Source: Pseudomonas ovata (GTDB lineage Bacteria > Pseudomonadota > Gammaproteobacteria > Pseudomonadales > Pseudomonadaceae). Taken from it: a stretch of DNA of 64,000 nt. The notes beneath the pieces were generated by a model, which ran no database searches, was not told the DNA's origin, and worked only from the letters and a program-made list of their open reading frames with translations. How positions within the stretch are numbered: the stretch's first letter is position 1; each line of letters starts with the position of its first letter. The position numbers and the translations under genes are program-made. Location of the stretch: assembly GCF_003131185.1 (NCBI RefSeq), contig NZ_QFFU01000017.1, positions 62,001 to 126,000 of the forward strand, in the 5' to 3' direction. Positions 49,711 through 58,406 of this stretch are shown here, in pieces.

Positions 49711-51705
49711 CTACCGCACCAGATGCAGGAACTGCATGTGGCGTTCGTACTGGTCGAGCACGTCGTTGATCACCTGCTCCTTGGTGTAGCCGACCAGGTC
49801 GTAGTCCTGGCTGCCTTCGCTCAGGTGCACCTCGGCGCGGTAGTAGCGGCGGTTGTTCAATTGCTTGGAGCCCATGCCGCCACGGGCGAAGGACGGAGTG
49901 AAGAAGCCTTTCATCTGCACCTGGTAGATGAAAGGACGCTCTTCGCCGTGGCCGATTTCCAGGGTCACCGAGTCGTTGGCCGGGTCCGGCACGTTGTTCA
50001 CGACCAGGCCCTTCTCGACGAACACGGCCGTCACCTCGTCGATGGCCGGGCGTACGGTCTGGTCGAGGAAGCGGTACACCTCGTCGCGCGACGGGTAATG
50101 CACCGCCTGGCTCAGGCGCTGGCGCCAGCCGCCACGCCGGGCACCCGAGGCCGGGGCCAGGGAATACAACTGCGCCAGTTGCCGCTGCGACTCCAGATAG
50201 AACGCCTTGTGCAGCCCCCACATCATCAGCAGCAGGATCAGCGAGAACGGCAGCGAGGTCAGCACCACCGCCGACTTGAGCGCATCGATGCTGCCGGAGA
50301 ACAGCAGGCCGCTGGTCACCAGTGCCGTGGCCGCACCCCAGAAGACGCGCAGCCATTTCGGGCCGTCTTCATCAGCATTGCCGCCCTTGGCCGACAGGGT
50401 CGAAAGCACCACGGTGCCGGAGTCGGCCGAGGTGACGAAGAACACAAAGCTGATGAACACGGTCACGGCAATGACCGTCTTGCTCCAGGGGTAGGTTTCC
50501 AGCAGCAGGTACAGGGTCATGGACGGGTCGTCGATGGCCGACTGGCCCAGCGCGGTCATGCCGTTTTCCAGCACTTGGTAAATGGCGCTGTTACCGAAGA
50601 TCGACATCCACGCCAGGGTGAAACCCAACGGGATCAGCAGCACGCCGAAAACGAACTCGCGGATGGTGCGACCTCGCGAAATGCGGGCGATGAACAGGCC
50701 CACGAACGGCGCCCAGGCAATCCACCAGGCCCAGTAGAACACGGTCCAGCCGCCCAGCCAGCCGTCGACACTCTTGTAGGCGTAGACGTCGAAGCTCTTG
50801 GACGGCAGCGCGCCCAGGTAGTCGCCGATGTTCTGCACCAGGGTGTTGAGCAGGTGCTGGGTGGGACCGGCGAACAGCACGAACAGCAGCAGTGCACAGG
50901 CCAGCAGCATGTTGATGTCGGACATGACCCGCACGCCCTTGTCGACGCCGGAGACCGCTACCACGATGGCGGCGCCCATCATCAGGGTGATCAGCCCGAC
51001 CTGCACCCACTGGGTGTGGGCCACGCCGAACAGGTAGTCCAGGCCGGAATTGAGATGCAGCACGCCAAAGCCCATGTCGGCACCCAGGCCGAAGATGGTG
51101 GCGATGATACCGAAGCCGTCGACGGCATAACCGATCGGGCCATTGATGCGCTTGCCGATCAGCGGGTACAGCGCCGAGCGCAAGGCCAGCGGCAGGTTAT
51201 GCCGGTAGGCGAAATAGGCCAGCGCCATGCCGACAAAGGCAAACACGCCCCAGCCATGCAGGCCCCAGTGCAGGAACAGCAACTGCATGGCCTGGCGCGC
51301 CGAGTCAACCGTGCCAGCCTCGCCTTGCGGCGGTTGCAGCATGTGGGTCAGGGGTTCGGATACGCAGAAGAAGAACAGCGTGATGCTGATGCCGGCGGCG
51401 AACAGCATGCCGGCCCAGGACAGGTAGCTGAATTCGGGCTCGTCGTGGTCGGCACCGAGCTTGATCTTGCCGTAGCCAGACAAGGCGGTGACCACCACGA
51501 AGACCAGATACAGCGTCATGACCAGCATGTAGTACCAGCCGACGGTTTCGGCCGCCCAGGTCTGCGCCGCCAGCAACCATTGGCCACTGGCCTCGGGAAA
51601 GCTGATGACGATGAGGCCGAAAATGAGGATGAAACTGGCCGCAAAATAGAACACCGGCGCATTCATGCGCACCGGGCCATTACCGGCAGGGGTGAGGGTA
51701 TTCAT
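49711..51705 (-). CDS. betT: BCCT family choline transporter (BetT-like)
   Basis: 664 residues: 12 membrane helices (about 15-500) plus a long C-terminal cytoplasmic domain (about 510-664) as in BetT types that respond to osmotic stress. The BCCT signature is visible in FYWAWWIAWAPFVGLFIARISRGRTIREF, along with SADSGTVVLSTLS. The start at 51705 has GGAGG upstream. The BetI-like palindrome about 100 bases before the start supports choline as substrate. The closest Pseudomonas paralogues are BetT1, BetT2 and BetT3, and I cannot say which this is. It is convergent with the SDR gene, separated by 18 bases. Confidence 0.9.
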   Translation of the reverse strand: MNTLTPAGNGPVRMNAPVFYFAASFILIFGLIVISFPEASGQWLLAAQTWAAETVGWYYMLVMTLYLVFVVVTALSGYGKIKLGADHDEPEFSYLSWAGMLFAAGISITLFFFCVSEPLTHMLQPPQGEAGTVDSARQAMQLLFLHWGLHGWGVFAFVGMALAYFAYRHNLPLALRSALYPLIGKRINGPIGYAVDGFGIIATIFGLGADMGFGVLHLNSGLDYLFGVAHTQWVQVGLITLMMGAAIVVAVSGVDKGVRVMSDINMLLACALLLFVLFAGPTQHLLNTLVQNIGDYLGALPSKSFDVYAYKSVDGWLGGWTVFYWAWWIAWAPFVGLFIARISRGRTIREFVFGVLLIPLGFTLAWMSIFGNSAIYQVLENGMTALGQSAIDDPSMTLYLLLETYPWSKTVIAVTVFISFVFFVTSADSGTVVLSTLSAKGGNADEDGPKWLRVFWGAATALVTSGLLFSGSIDALKSAVVLTSLPFSLILLLMMWGLHKAFYLESQRQLAQLYSLAPASGARRGGWRQRLSQAVHYPSRDEVYRFLDQTVRPAIDEVTAVFVEKGLVVNNVPDPANDSVTLEIGHGEERPFIYQVQMKGFFTPSFARGGMGSKQLNNRRYYRAEVHLSEGSQDYDLVGYTKEQVINDVLDQYERHMQFLHLVR

Positions 51706-51803
51706 GCGTGATACGCCTCCAGCGTCCGTAAAACACGGGTCAGACATGGGCAGGACAAGGGCATTGCCTCCTTTTGGGAGCGGGCAGCGGACCACCGTTC
51801 AAG

Positions 51804-51821
51804 ATTGATTGAACGTTCAAT
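51804..51821 (-). promoter_or_regulatory. BetI-like operator upstream of betT
   Basis: ATTGATTGAACGTTCAAT contains the 14-bp palindrome ATTGAACGTTCAAT (51808-51821) and is close to the known enteric BetI box (ATTGATTGGACGTTCAAT). No betI gene is in the window, so the repressor must be encoded elsewhere. Confidence 0.85.
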
Positions 51822-51940
51822 TTAAACATGAAAGCGCCCGTGATGACGAATCGCAGGCGGTGTGTCGGGGGTTGGAACAGGCGTAAGACGTGCACGACGA
51901 ACGGATCGTTCCCTGATGGCACGGTGATTACAGAGCCGCT

Positions 51941-52197
51941 GTAGGAGCGCGCTTGCCCGCGACCGAGTGCGTAGCGCTCGCAGAAATCTCGAAAACGCTG
52001 AAAATTTACGACTGCTGCGCAGCCGGTCGCGGTGGTCCGGCATTCCGGCAAGCGTGCTCCTGCAAAATCTTGGAAACGCTGAAATTTTACGACTGCTGCG
52101 CAGCCGGTCGCGGGTAAACGCGCTCCTACAGAATCTGCGAAACGCTGAAATTTTACGACTGCTAACGCAGCCGGTCGCGGGCAAGCGCGCTCCTACA
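51941..52197. repeat. REP array: one full module and two tandem right-half units
   Basis: A module in orientation 1 (51941-52062, with the CCGGCATTCCGG insertion in its right arm) is followed by two tandem units, each reading GAAACGCTGAAATTTTACGA, then CGCAGCCGGTCGCGG and GCGCTCCTAC. Apart from the BetI box, the 525-base gap between betT and epsC contains nothing else I can support. Confidence 0.85.
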
Positions 52198-52230
52198 GCC
52201 GGAGGGGTCTGAGCGCGGGCGGGGTGCGCT

Positions 52231-53184
52231 TTACTTCTGGGTGCCGTCGTCGGTCTGCAGCAGATTGGCCTGGGTCAGGTTGCTGCCGGCCGGCACGCTG
52301 CGGGTCAGCCAGACGTTGCCGCCGATGGTCGAGCCCTTGCCGATGGTGATGCGCCCCAGGATGGTCGCACCGGCGTAGATCACCACATCGTCCTCGACGA
52401 TCGGGTGACGGGCCTGGCCCTTGTGCAGGTTGCCGTTCTCATCGGCCGGAAAGCGCTTGGCGCCCAGGGTCACGGCCTGATAGATGCGCACCCGCTCGCC
52501 AATGATCGCGGTTTCGCCGATCACCACGCCGGTGCCGTGGTCGATGAAGAAGCTCGGGCCGATCTGCGCGCCGGGGTGCAGGTCGATGCCGGTGTCGGAG
52601 TGGGCGATTTCCGCGCTGATACGCGCCAGCAGCGGCAGGCCGGCACGGTACAGGTGGTGCGCCAGGCGATGATGGATGATCGCCAGGATGCCCGGATAGC
52701 ACAGCAGCACCTCGTCGACACTGCGCGCTGCCGGGTCACCCTGATAGGCGGCCAGCACATCGGTGTCGAGCAGCCGGCGAATACCCGGCAGGGCAATGGC
52801 AAAGTCCTGGATGATCTGCAGCGCTCGCTGGTCGATGCCTTCGACCGGCGTGCCCTGCTGCTGGGCCACGTATCGCAGTTCCAGTCGCGCCTGGGCCAGC
52901 AGGGCGTTGAGGGCGACATCCAGGGTATGGCCGACGTAGAAGTCCTCGCTTTCTTCGCGCAGGTCCACCGGCCCCAGGCGCATGGGAAACAGCGCCCCGG
53001 TCAGCGCCTCGATGATGTCGCTCATGGCCGCACGCGACGGCAGTTCGCGCCCGCCATGTTCGCCGCTGACCCGCCGGTTACGGGTGCGCCAGTCGTCACG
53101 CGCCTCGCGCAACTGGCCGACGATACGCTGCAGTTGCCAGTGGCTGGAGCGGCCGTCGCCAGTGCCTTGTGGGATATCGCTCAC
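52231..53184 (-). CDS. epsC: Serine O-acetyltransferase EpsC (long type)
   Basis: First step of cysteine biosynthesis: serine plus acetyl-CoA gives O-acetylserine. 317 residues: N-terminal helical domain, then a left-handed beta-helix of hexapeptide repeats with DIHPGAxIG-like GIDLHPGAQIGPSFFIDHGTG (catalytic His), VVIGETAIIGERV and KRHPIVEDDVVIYAGATILG-type turns (here ARHPIVEDD). Longer than CysE (about 270). Divergent from the D-cysteine desulfhydrase gene and close to the cystine importer genes, in a sulfur amino acid cluster. The minus-strand 3' end faces the REP array. Confidence 0.93.
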   Translation of the reverse strand: MSDIPQGTGDGRSSHWQLQRIVGQLREARDDWRTRNRRVSGEHGGRELPSRAAMSDIIEALTGALFPMRLGPVDLREESEDFYVGHTLDVALNALLAQARLELRYVAQQQGTPVEGIDQRALQIIQDFAIALPGIRRLLDTDVLAAYQGDPAARSVDEVLLCYPGILAIIHHRLAHHLYRAGLPLLARISAEIAHSDTGIDLHPGAQIGPSFFIDHGTGVVIGETAIIGERVRIYQAVTLGAKRFPADENGNLHKGQARHPIVEDDVVIYAGATILGRITIGKGSTIGGNVWLTRSVPAGSNLTQANLLQTDDGTQK

Positions 53185-53384
53185 GCTGAACTCTCCTGGG
53201 TCGTCAAGGGAACGCGATCGCGTTGATGCGGCCGCCTGCCTTCTACTCTACGGCAAACAAATGCGTTGAAAAAATACCCGTTTGCGCAAGACCCGGACGA
53301 CAACGGCATAAGCCTGCACCGGTTGCCGTGTACCAAACCTGTGCCTATAGTCGAGTGATTCTCCACAGGAACGCCTTTATCCAC

Positions 53385-54383
53385 ATGCTCAATAAACAGC
53401 TTGCCCGTTTTCCGCGCCTGGACCTGATCGGCGCCCCTACCCCACTGGAAAAGCTCGAACGCCTGTCGGCCTGGGTCGGGCGCGACATCTATGTCAAGCG
53501 TGACGACACCACCACCCTGGCCCTGGGCGGCAACAAGGTGCGCAAGCTCGAATACCTGGCCGCCGATGCGCAGGCACAAGGCGCCGACACGCTGATCACC
53601 GCCGGTGCCATCCAGTCCAATCACGTACGCCAGACCGCCGCCCTGGCCGCCCGCCTGGGCCTGGGCTGCGTGGCCCTGCTGGAAAACCCCATCGCCAGCG
53701 AAGACCCCGACTACCTGCACAACGGCAACCGCCTGTTGCTGGAACTGTTCGATGCCAAAGTGGAGCTGGTCGAAAACCTCGACAACGCCGACGAACAATT
53801 GCAGGCGCTGGCCGCGCGCCTGCAGAGCAACGGCAAAAAGCCCTATACCGTGCCCATCGGCGGCTCCAGCCCGGTCGGCGCCCTGGGGTATGTTCGCGCA
53901 GGCCTGGAGCTGGCCGATCAGATCGAACAGATCGGCGTGCCCTTTGCGGCCGTGGTGGTCGCCTCCGGCAGCGCCGGCACCCACAGCGGTCTGGCGCTGG
54001 CCCTGGCCGAGCGGCAACCGGCGTTGCCATTGATCGGGGTGACCGTGTCGCGCAGTGAGGAAGACCAGTTACCCAAGGTCCGGCGCCTGGCCGAAAGCAC
54101 CGCCGCCCTGCTGGACATCGCCGTGCCGGAACCCTTGAAGATCAATCTGTGGGACGAGTACTACGCGCCCCGTTACGGCGAGCCCAATGCCGGCACCCTG
54201 GCAGCGATCCGGCTGGTGGCCGGCCAGGAAGGCCTGTTGCTGGACCCGGTCTATACCGGCAAGGCCATGGCCGGCCTGCTCGACGGCATCGGTCGGCAGC
54301 GCTTCGACGAAGGCCCGATTGTCTTTGTCCATACGGGCGGCGCGCCGGCACTGTTTGCTTATCCACAGCTGTTTTCCGGCTGA
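53385..54383 (+). CDS. dcyD: D-cysteine desulfhydrase
   Basis: PLP enzyme of the fold-type II ACC deaminase/D-cysteine desulfhydrase family, which degrades D-cysteine to pyruvate, ammonia and sulfide. 332 residues: IYVKRDDTTTLALGGNKVRK has the PLP Lys51, QSNHVRQTAALAA the conserved Ser/Asn, and ASGSAGTHSGLALAL binds the PLP phosphate. ACC deaminase has a related motif set, but the cystine importer downstream favours D-cysteine. The start at 53385 was chosen because the frame upstream is not conserved and because of the CAGGAA site. Confidence 0.9.
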   Translation: MLNKQLARFPRLDLIGAPTPLEKLERLSAWVGRDIYVKRDDTTTLALGGNKVRKLEYLAADAQAQGADTLITAGAIQSNHVRQTAALAARLGLGCVALLENPIASEDPDYLHNGNRLLLELFDAKVELVENLDNADEQLQALAARLQSNGKKPYTVPIGGSSPVGALGYVRAGLELADQIEQIGVPFAAVVVASGSAGTHSGLALALAERQPALPLIGVTVSRSEEDQLPKVRRLAESTAALLDIAVPEPLKINLWDEYYAPRYGEPNAGTLAAIRLVAGQEGLLLDPVYTGKAMAGLLDGIGRQRFDEGPIVFVHTGGAPALFAYPQLFSG

Positions 54384-54416
54384 GGGCGCAGGCCAGAGCG
54401 CTACACGACCTTTATG

Positions 54417-54480
54417 CAATAACGAAATAAAAAAACATTTTTAGTTATTTTTATTTATAAAAAACACCTTCTATAGTGCG
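54417..54480 (+). promoter_or_regulatory. AT-rich promoter tract before the cystine importer genes
   Basis: A striking run of A/T (for example TTTTTATTTATAAAAAACAC) ends in TATAGTG at 54472-54478, a good -10. It contrasts with the GC-rich surroundings. Such tracts are typical of CysB-controlled genes in pseudomonads; CysB control is inferred. Confidence 0.6.
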
Positions 54481-54584
54481 CGCCACACGAAGGGGTGCCG
54501 AACAAATCTTTACAGGTTCGGCACTTCGTCCGTTTGTAAGAAGTCTCAATTCTGATCGACACGTGCATTCATCAAGGGGCTCGC

Positions 54585-55382
54585 ATGAACATTTCCGCTA
54601 TCCGCCGTACCGTCCTGTTTTCCGCCCTGAGCCTGGCGCTCGGCACCGGCCTTGCCGGCCAGGCTATGGCCGGTGAGCAACTGCAGAAAATCAAGGACAG
54701 CGGCACGTTGAACGTGGGCCTGGAAGGCACCTATCCACCCTTCAGCTTCGTCGATGAAAACGGCAAGCTCACAGGCTTCGAGGTCGAGCTGGCCGAAGCG
54801 CTGGCCAAGGAACTGGGGGTCAAGGCCAAGGTGCAGCCGAGCAAGTGGGACGGCATTCTTGCCGCGCTGGAATCGAAGCGCCTGGACGTCGTGGTCAACC
54901 AGGTGACCATTTCCGAAGAGCGCAAGAAGAAGTACGACTTCTCCACGCCCTACACCGTGTCCGGCATCCAGGCCATGACCAGAAAAGACACCGCCGCCTC
55001 GATCAAGACCGCCCAGGACCTGGCCGGCAAGAAAGTGGGCCTGGGCCTGGGCACCAACTATGAGCAATGGCTCAAGGAGAACGTGCCAGGCGCCATTATC
55101 AAAACCTATGACGACGATCCGACCAAGATCCAGGACCTGAGCGTAGGCCGTATCGACGTCATTCTGGTTGACCGTCTCGCGGCCCTGGAAATGCAGCAAA
55201 AGACCAAAGACAAACTGGTCGCAGCGGGTGAGGCCTTCTCGCGCCAGGCGTCCGGTATCGCCCTGCGCAAGGGTGAGCCCGAGCTGCTGGCGGCCATCGA
55301 CGAGGCGCTGGCCAAGCTGCGCGCCGACGGCACGCTGAAAAAGCTGTCAGAGAAATACTTCGGCGCTGACGTGACCCAATGA
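54585..55382 (+). CDS. tcyJ: Cystine ABC transporter, substrate-binding protein
   Basis: 265 residues. Signal peptide MNISAIRRTVLFSALSLALG with cleavage near AMA. Body with LNVGLEGTYPPFSFVDENGK, LTGFEVELAEALAKELG and VVNQVTISEERKKKYDFSTP, which closely match the E. coli cystine-binding protein TcyJ (FliY). It captures L-cystine in the periplasm for the permease and ATPase encoded downstream. The stop overlaps the permease start by 4 bases. Confidence 0.92.
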   Translation: MNISAIRRTVLFSALSLALGTGLAGQAMAGEQLQKIKDSGTLNVGLEGTYPPFSFVDENGKLTGFEVELAEALAKELGVKAKVQPSKWDGILAALESKRLDVVVNQVTISEERKKKYDFSTPYTVSGIQAMTRKDTAASIKTAQDLAGKKVGLGLGTNYEQWLKENVPGAIIKTYDDDPTKIQDLSVGRIDVILVDRLAALEMQQKTKDKLVAAGEAFSRQASGIALRKGEPELLAAIDEALAKLRADGTLKKLSEKYFGADVTQ

Positions 55383-56047
55383 TTCAGGAGAGCCTCAATC
55401 TCGTCATCGAGTCGGCGCCCTTTCTGCTCAAGGGCGCTTACTACACCGTCGTACTCAGCCTGGGCGGCATGTTCTTCGGCCTGCTGCTGGGCTTTGCCCT
55501 CGCGCTGATGCGCCTGTCGCGGTCGAAGCTGGTGAACTGGACGGCGCGGCTCTACGTGTCATTCTTTCGCGGCACGCCCTTGCTGGTGCAGTTGTTCCTG
55601 ATCTACTACGGTCTGCCGCAGCTGGGCCTGGAGCTGGACCCGCTGCCGGCGGCGCTGATCGGTTTCTCGCTGAACATGGCCGCCTACGCCTGTGAAATCC
55701 TGCGCGCCGCCATCGGCTCGGTGGACCGCGGGCAATGGGAGGCGGCTGCCAGCATCGGCATGACCCGCTGGCAGGCCATGCGCCGGGCGATCCTGCCGCA
55801 GGCAGCACGCACCGCCCTGCCACCGCTGGGCAACAGCTTCATTTCGCTGGTCAAGGACACCGCGCTGGCCGCGACCATCCAGGTGCCGGAGCTGTTCCGC
55901 CAGGCGCAACTGATCACCGCGCGCACCTTCGAGATCTTCACCATGTACCTGGCCGCGGCGCTGATCTACTGGGTGCTGGCCACCCTGCTCTCGCACTTCC
56001 AGAACCGTCTCGAAGCCCGGGTCAACCGTCATGAACAGGAGTCCTGA
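55379..56047 (+). CDS. tcyL: Cystine ABC transporter, permease
   Basis: 222 residues, polar amino acid permease with about five helices. Conserved segment EAAASIGMTRWQAMRRAILPQAART is the ATPase-contacting EAA loop; YVSFFRGTPLLVQLFLIYYG is the family N-terminal motif. TcyJ overlaps its start, and the ATPase follows after 3 bases. Confidence 0.93.
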   Translation: MIQESLNLVIESAPFLLKGAYYTVVLSLGGMFFGLLLGFALALMRLSRSKLVNWTARLYVSFFRGTPLLVQLFLIYYGLPQLGLELDPLPAALIGFSLNMAAYACEILRAAIGSVDRGQWEAAASIGMTRWQAMRRAILPQAARTALPPLGNSFISLVKDTALAATIQVPELFRQAQLITARTFEIFTMYLAAALIYWVLATLLSHFQNRLEARVNRHEQES

Positions 56048-56050
56048 TGC

Positions 56051-56794
56051 ATGATCGAAATCAAGGGCCTGACCAAGGACTTCAAGGGCAACCCGGTGCT
56101 CAAGGGCATCGACCTGCGTGTCGAAGCCGGCGAGGTGGTCGCCATTATCGGCCCCAGTGGCTCGGGCAAGACCACCTTGTTGCGCTGCCTGAACCTGCTC
56201 GAAGAACCGTCCGGCGGCACCCTGCAGGTCGGTGATATCCGCATCGACGGCAACCGTCCCCTGGGCAAGCAACAGGATCTGATCCGCCAGTTGCGCCAGC
56301 AGGTGGGGTTCGTGTTCCAGAACTTCAACCTGTTCCCGCACCGCACCGCCCTGGAAAACGTCATCGAGGGGCCGGTGGTGGTCAAGAAGGTGGCGCGTGA
56401 AAAGGCCATCGCCCTGGGCCGGCAATTGCTGGCCAAGGTGGGCCTGGCCGGCAAGGAAGATGCCTACCCCAGGCGTCTGTCCGGCGGCCAGCAGCAGCGG
56501 GTGGCGATTGCCAGGGCCCTGGCAATGGAGCCGCAGGTGATTCTGTTCGATGAGCCGACTTCGGCGCTGGACCCTGAACGGGTCGGCGAAGTGCTCAACA
56601 CCATCCGCGACCTGGCCGCCGAACAGCGCACCATGGTCATCGTCACCCACGAGATGAGCTTTGCCCGTGATGTGGCCAATCGTGTGGTGTTCATCGACAA
56701 GGGAGTCATTGTCGAGCAGGGCGAAGCCAAGGCCCTGTTCGCCAATCCCACCCAGGCACGCACGCGCCAGTTTCTGGAGCGCAGTCGTTCCTGA
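56051..56794 (+). CDS. tcyN: Cystine ABC transporter, ATP-binding protein
   Basis: 247 residues. Walker A GPSGSGKTTL, Q-loop in VGFVFQNFNLFPH, signature LSGGQQQRVAIARA, Walker B VILFDEPTSALDPE, switch His in VIVTHEMSF. It completes the importer with tcyJ and tcyL. The ATG at 56051 lies shortly after the permease stop. Family naming by similarity to E. coli TcyN (YecC). Confidence 0.93.
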   Translation: MIEIKGLTKDFKGNPVLKGIDLRVEAGEVVAIIGPSGSGKTTLLRCLNLLEEPSGGTLQVGDIRIDGNRPLGKQQDLIRQLRQQVGFVFQNFNLFPHRTALENVIEGPVVVKKVAREKAIALGRQLLAKVGLAGKEDAYPRRLSGGQQQRVAIARALAMEPQVILFDEPTSALDPERVGEVLNTIRDLAAEQRTMVIVTHEMSFARDVANRVVFIDKGVIVEQGEAKALFANPTQARTRQFLERSRS

Positions 56795-56812
56795 TCCCGC
56801 ATCCGGTAGGAG

Positions 56813-56838
56813 GGCTGCTTACTGTCAGGTAAACAGCC
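56813..56838 (+). terminator. Stem-loop after the cystine importer genes
   Basis: GGCTGCTTAC and GTAAACAGCC pair with one mismatch around a 6-base loop, 19 bases past the tcyN stop. No clear U run follows. The remaining approximately 250 bases up to 57088 are AT-richer than average and probably hold the promoter of the next gene. Confidence 0.5.
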
Positions 56839-57087
56839 TCTATCAATAAGTGTAGGAATTTTCTGATTCGCTCATTTCATGCTTTACCCGCCCGTCGACT
56901 TATTGACAGCCCCAACTAAAACTCATTAGCTCAGAAAGAAAAAAGTTCGACGCCCAAACGAGTTCATTGAGTTTTGTGCCACGTTTGCACGCCCTGTTAT
57001 TTATCGACCGGCGACTACGCTCGTGACTGGGGCTGGTCCGCCTGTGCCTTTTTAGTTGCATGACTTGAAACGAGCGAGTATCCGGAC

Positions 57088-57813
57088 ATGAGTCACACTT
57101 CCTGCACCACCCCCCAGGCAAAACTGCCTGCCCCCGTTATTCCCATGGCCTGCCGACATGGCGTCGGCCTGCTTGCCGCGCCGCAGCTGACCGTGCAGAT
57201 TCCGGCCTACGAGGCGATGGATGAAGGCGACCTGATCGAGCTGTTCTGGGACGGCTGTTATGTCGCCTCCGCCGTCCTGAGCCGCGACGATATGCAGCAC
57301 TCGGTGGCCTTGCGGGTGCCTGAAAGCTTCCTGCAAAACGGCAAGGCCCGAACCTACTACCGGGTGATGAAGATCGGCGGTACGCCCCTCACTTCGCTGT
57401 GCCACAAGCTCTGGGTCAAGCTGGATGCACCTGGCGGGCAACTGCCGGGCTCCAGCGAGGAAGAAAACCAGGGCCTGGCGCCGCTGTCGCTATCGCCCTG
57501 CGTGGCCCGGCGCGGCCTGACGCCCAGGCATCTGGAGAGCGGCCTGCCACTGACCATCGAGCCATACCTGAACATGGCCACCCACGACGAAATCACCCTG
57601 CGCTGGGGCGACTTGCGGCTGGACCTGCCACCGCTGCGCGAAGAGGATATCGACAACCCCATCGACCTGGTGATTCCCCCTGCCCTGATTCGCGAAGCCA
57701 TCGAAACCCAGCCACCGGAAATCACTTACTGCATTATTGACCGGGTCGGCAATCACTCGTACTGGGCACCTTCGCGCGCACTGAATATTCAACTTCTGGA
57801 ATCTGAAGTGTGA
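57088..57813 (+). CDS. Hypothetical protein with two Ig-like repeats
   Basis: 241 residues, no signal peptide. Two similar halves: QIPAYEAMDEGDLIELFWDG with VALRVPESFLQN and YYRVMKIGGTP; and IEPYLNMATHDEITLRWGDL with LVIPPALIREAIE and YCIIDRVGNHSYWAPSRALN. The matching order (ligand-like strand, LFW/LRW turn, PES/PPA helix start, YRV/IID strand) suggests a tandem duplication of an Ig-like beta domain. I recognise the type as a recurrent Pseudomonas domain, found also in larger surface or insecticidal-toxin-like proteins, but cannot name a function. Confidence 0.75.
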   Translation: MSHTSCTTPQAKLPAPVIPMACRHGVGLLAAPQLTVQIPAYEAMDEGDLIELFWDGCYVASAVLSRDDMQHSVALRVPESFLQNGKARTYYRVMKIGGTPLTSLCHKLWVKLDAPGGQLPGSSEEENQGLAPLSLSPCVARRGLTPRHLESGLPLTIEPYLNMATHDEITLRWGDLRLDLPPLREEDIDNPIDLVIPPALIREAIETQPPEITYCIIDRVGNHSYWAPSRALNIQLLESEV

Positions 57814-57947
57814 GCGGCGGGCCGTTGTTAAATGTAGCGATTCGCCAGTTTTCAACAATAAACATGGCCTATCGACACACACGAACACAGGGGCCTTATT
57901 ACTTATAACCCTGAATACCGTTATTACCCGGCCTGACGGAATGGCGC

Positions 57948-58379
57948 CTAAAGTTTCATGCCCACCGCCAGCCGGTTGAATGCATTCATCAATGACACTG
58001 CCAGGGTCAGGTCACTGATCTGGGCAGCAGAAAAGTGCGCCTGCAAGGGCTCGTACAGCTCATCGGGCGCCCCTTGTTCACTGATGTGCGTGAGCGACTC
58101 GGCCCAGGCCAGTGCCGCCCGCTCACGCGCATCGAACAGTTCGCTGATCCGCCAGCCGGCCAGGCAGTCGAGCTTTGCCTGCGGCACGTCGCACTCGCGC
58201 AGGGTTTGCGCATGCTTGCCCAGGCAAAACGCGCAGCCGTTGATTTGTGACACCCGCAGGAACACCAGCTCCAGCAGCGGCAATTCCAGCGCGCCTTCGA
58301 CCAGCGCCTTGTTGGTGGCCAGCAGGCCTTGATAGGCGGCCGGCGACAGGGAGGAAAACGGCAGTCTGAGTTGGCTCAT
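57948..58379 (-). CDS. Carboxymuconolactone decarboxylase / AhpD-like protein
   Basis: 143 residues. The AhpD-like CxxC is present in QINGCAFCLGKHAQTLRE, with the following His in the proton-relay position. FLRVSQINGCAFC and AALAWAESLTHI are the standard family motifs. Members reduce peroxides or act as redox partners; this short type is of unknown specificity. It lies 27 bases after the NAD(P)H dehydrogenase-like gene on the same strand, so the three minus-strand genes from 59470 to 57948 may be one redox operon. Confidence 0.88.
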   Translation of the reverse strand: MSQLRLPFSSLSPAAYQGLLATNKALVEGALELPLLELVFLRVSQINGCAFCLGKHAQTLRECDVPQAKLDCLAGWRISELFDARERAALAWAESLTHISEQGAPDELYEPLQAHFSAAQISDLTLAVSLMNAFNRLAVGMKL

Positions 58380-58406
58380 GGTGAATCTCCTATGAAAAAT
58401 AAAGGT

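Noticed and set aside
49723..51711. 662-codon plus-strand open frame opposite betT
   Set aside because: His/Gln-rich shadow with no homology-like features; the transporter frame is complete.
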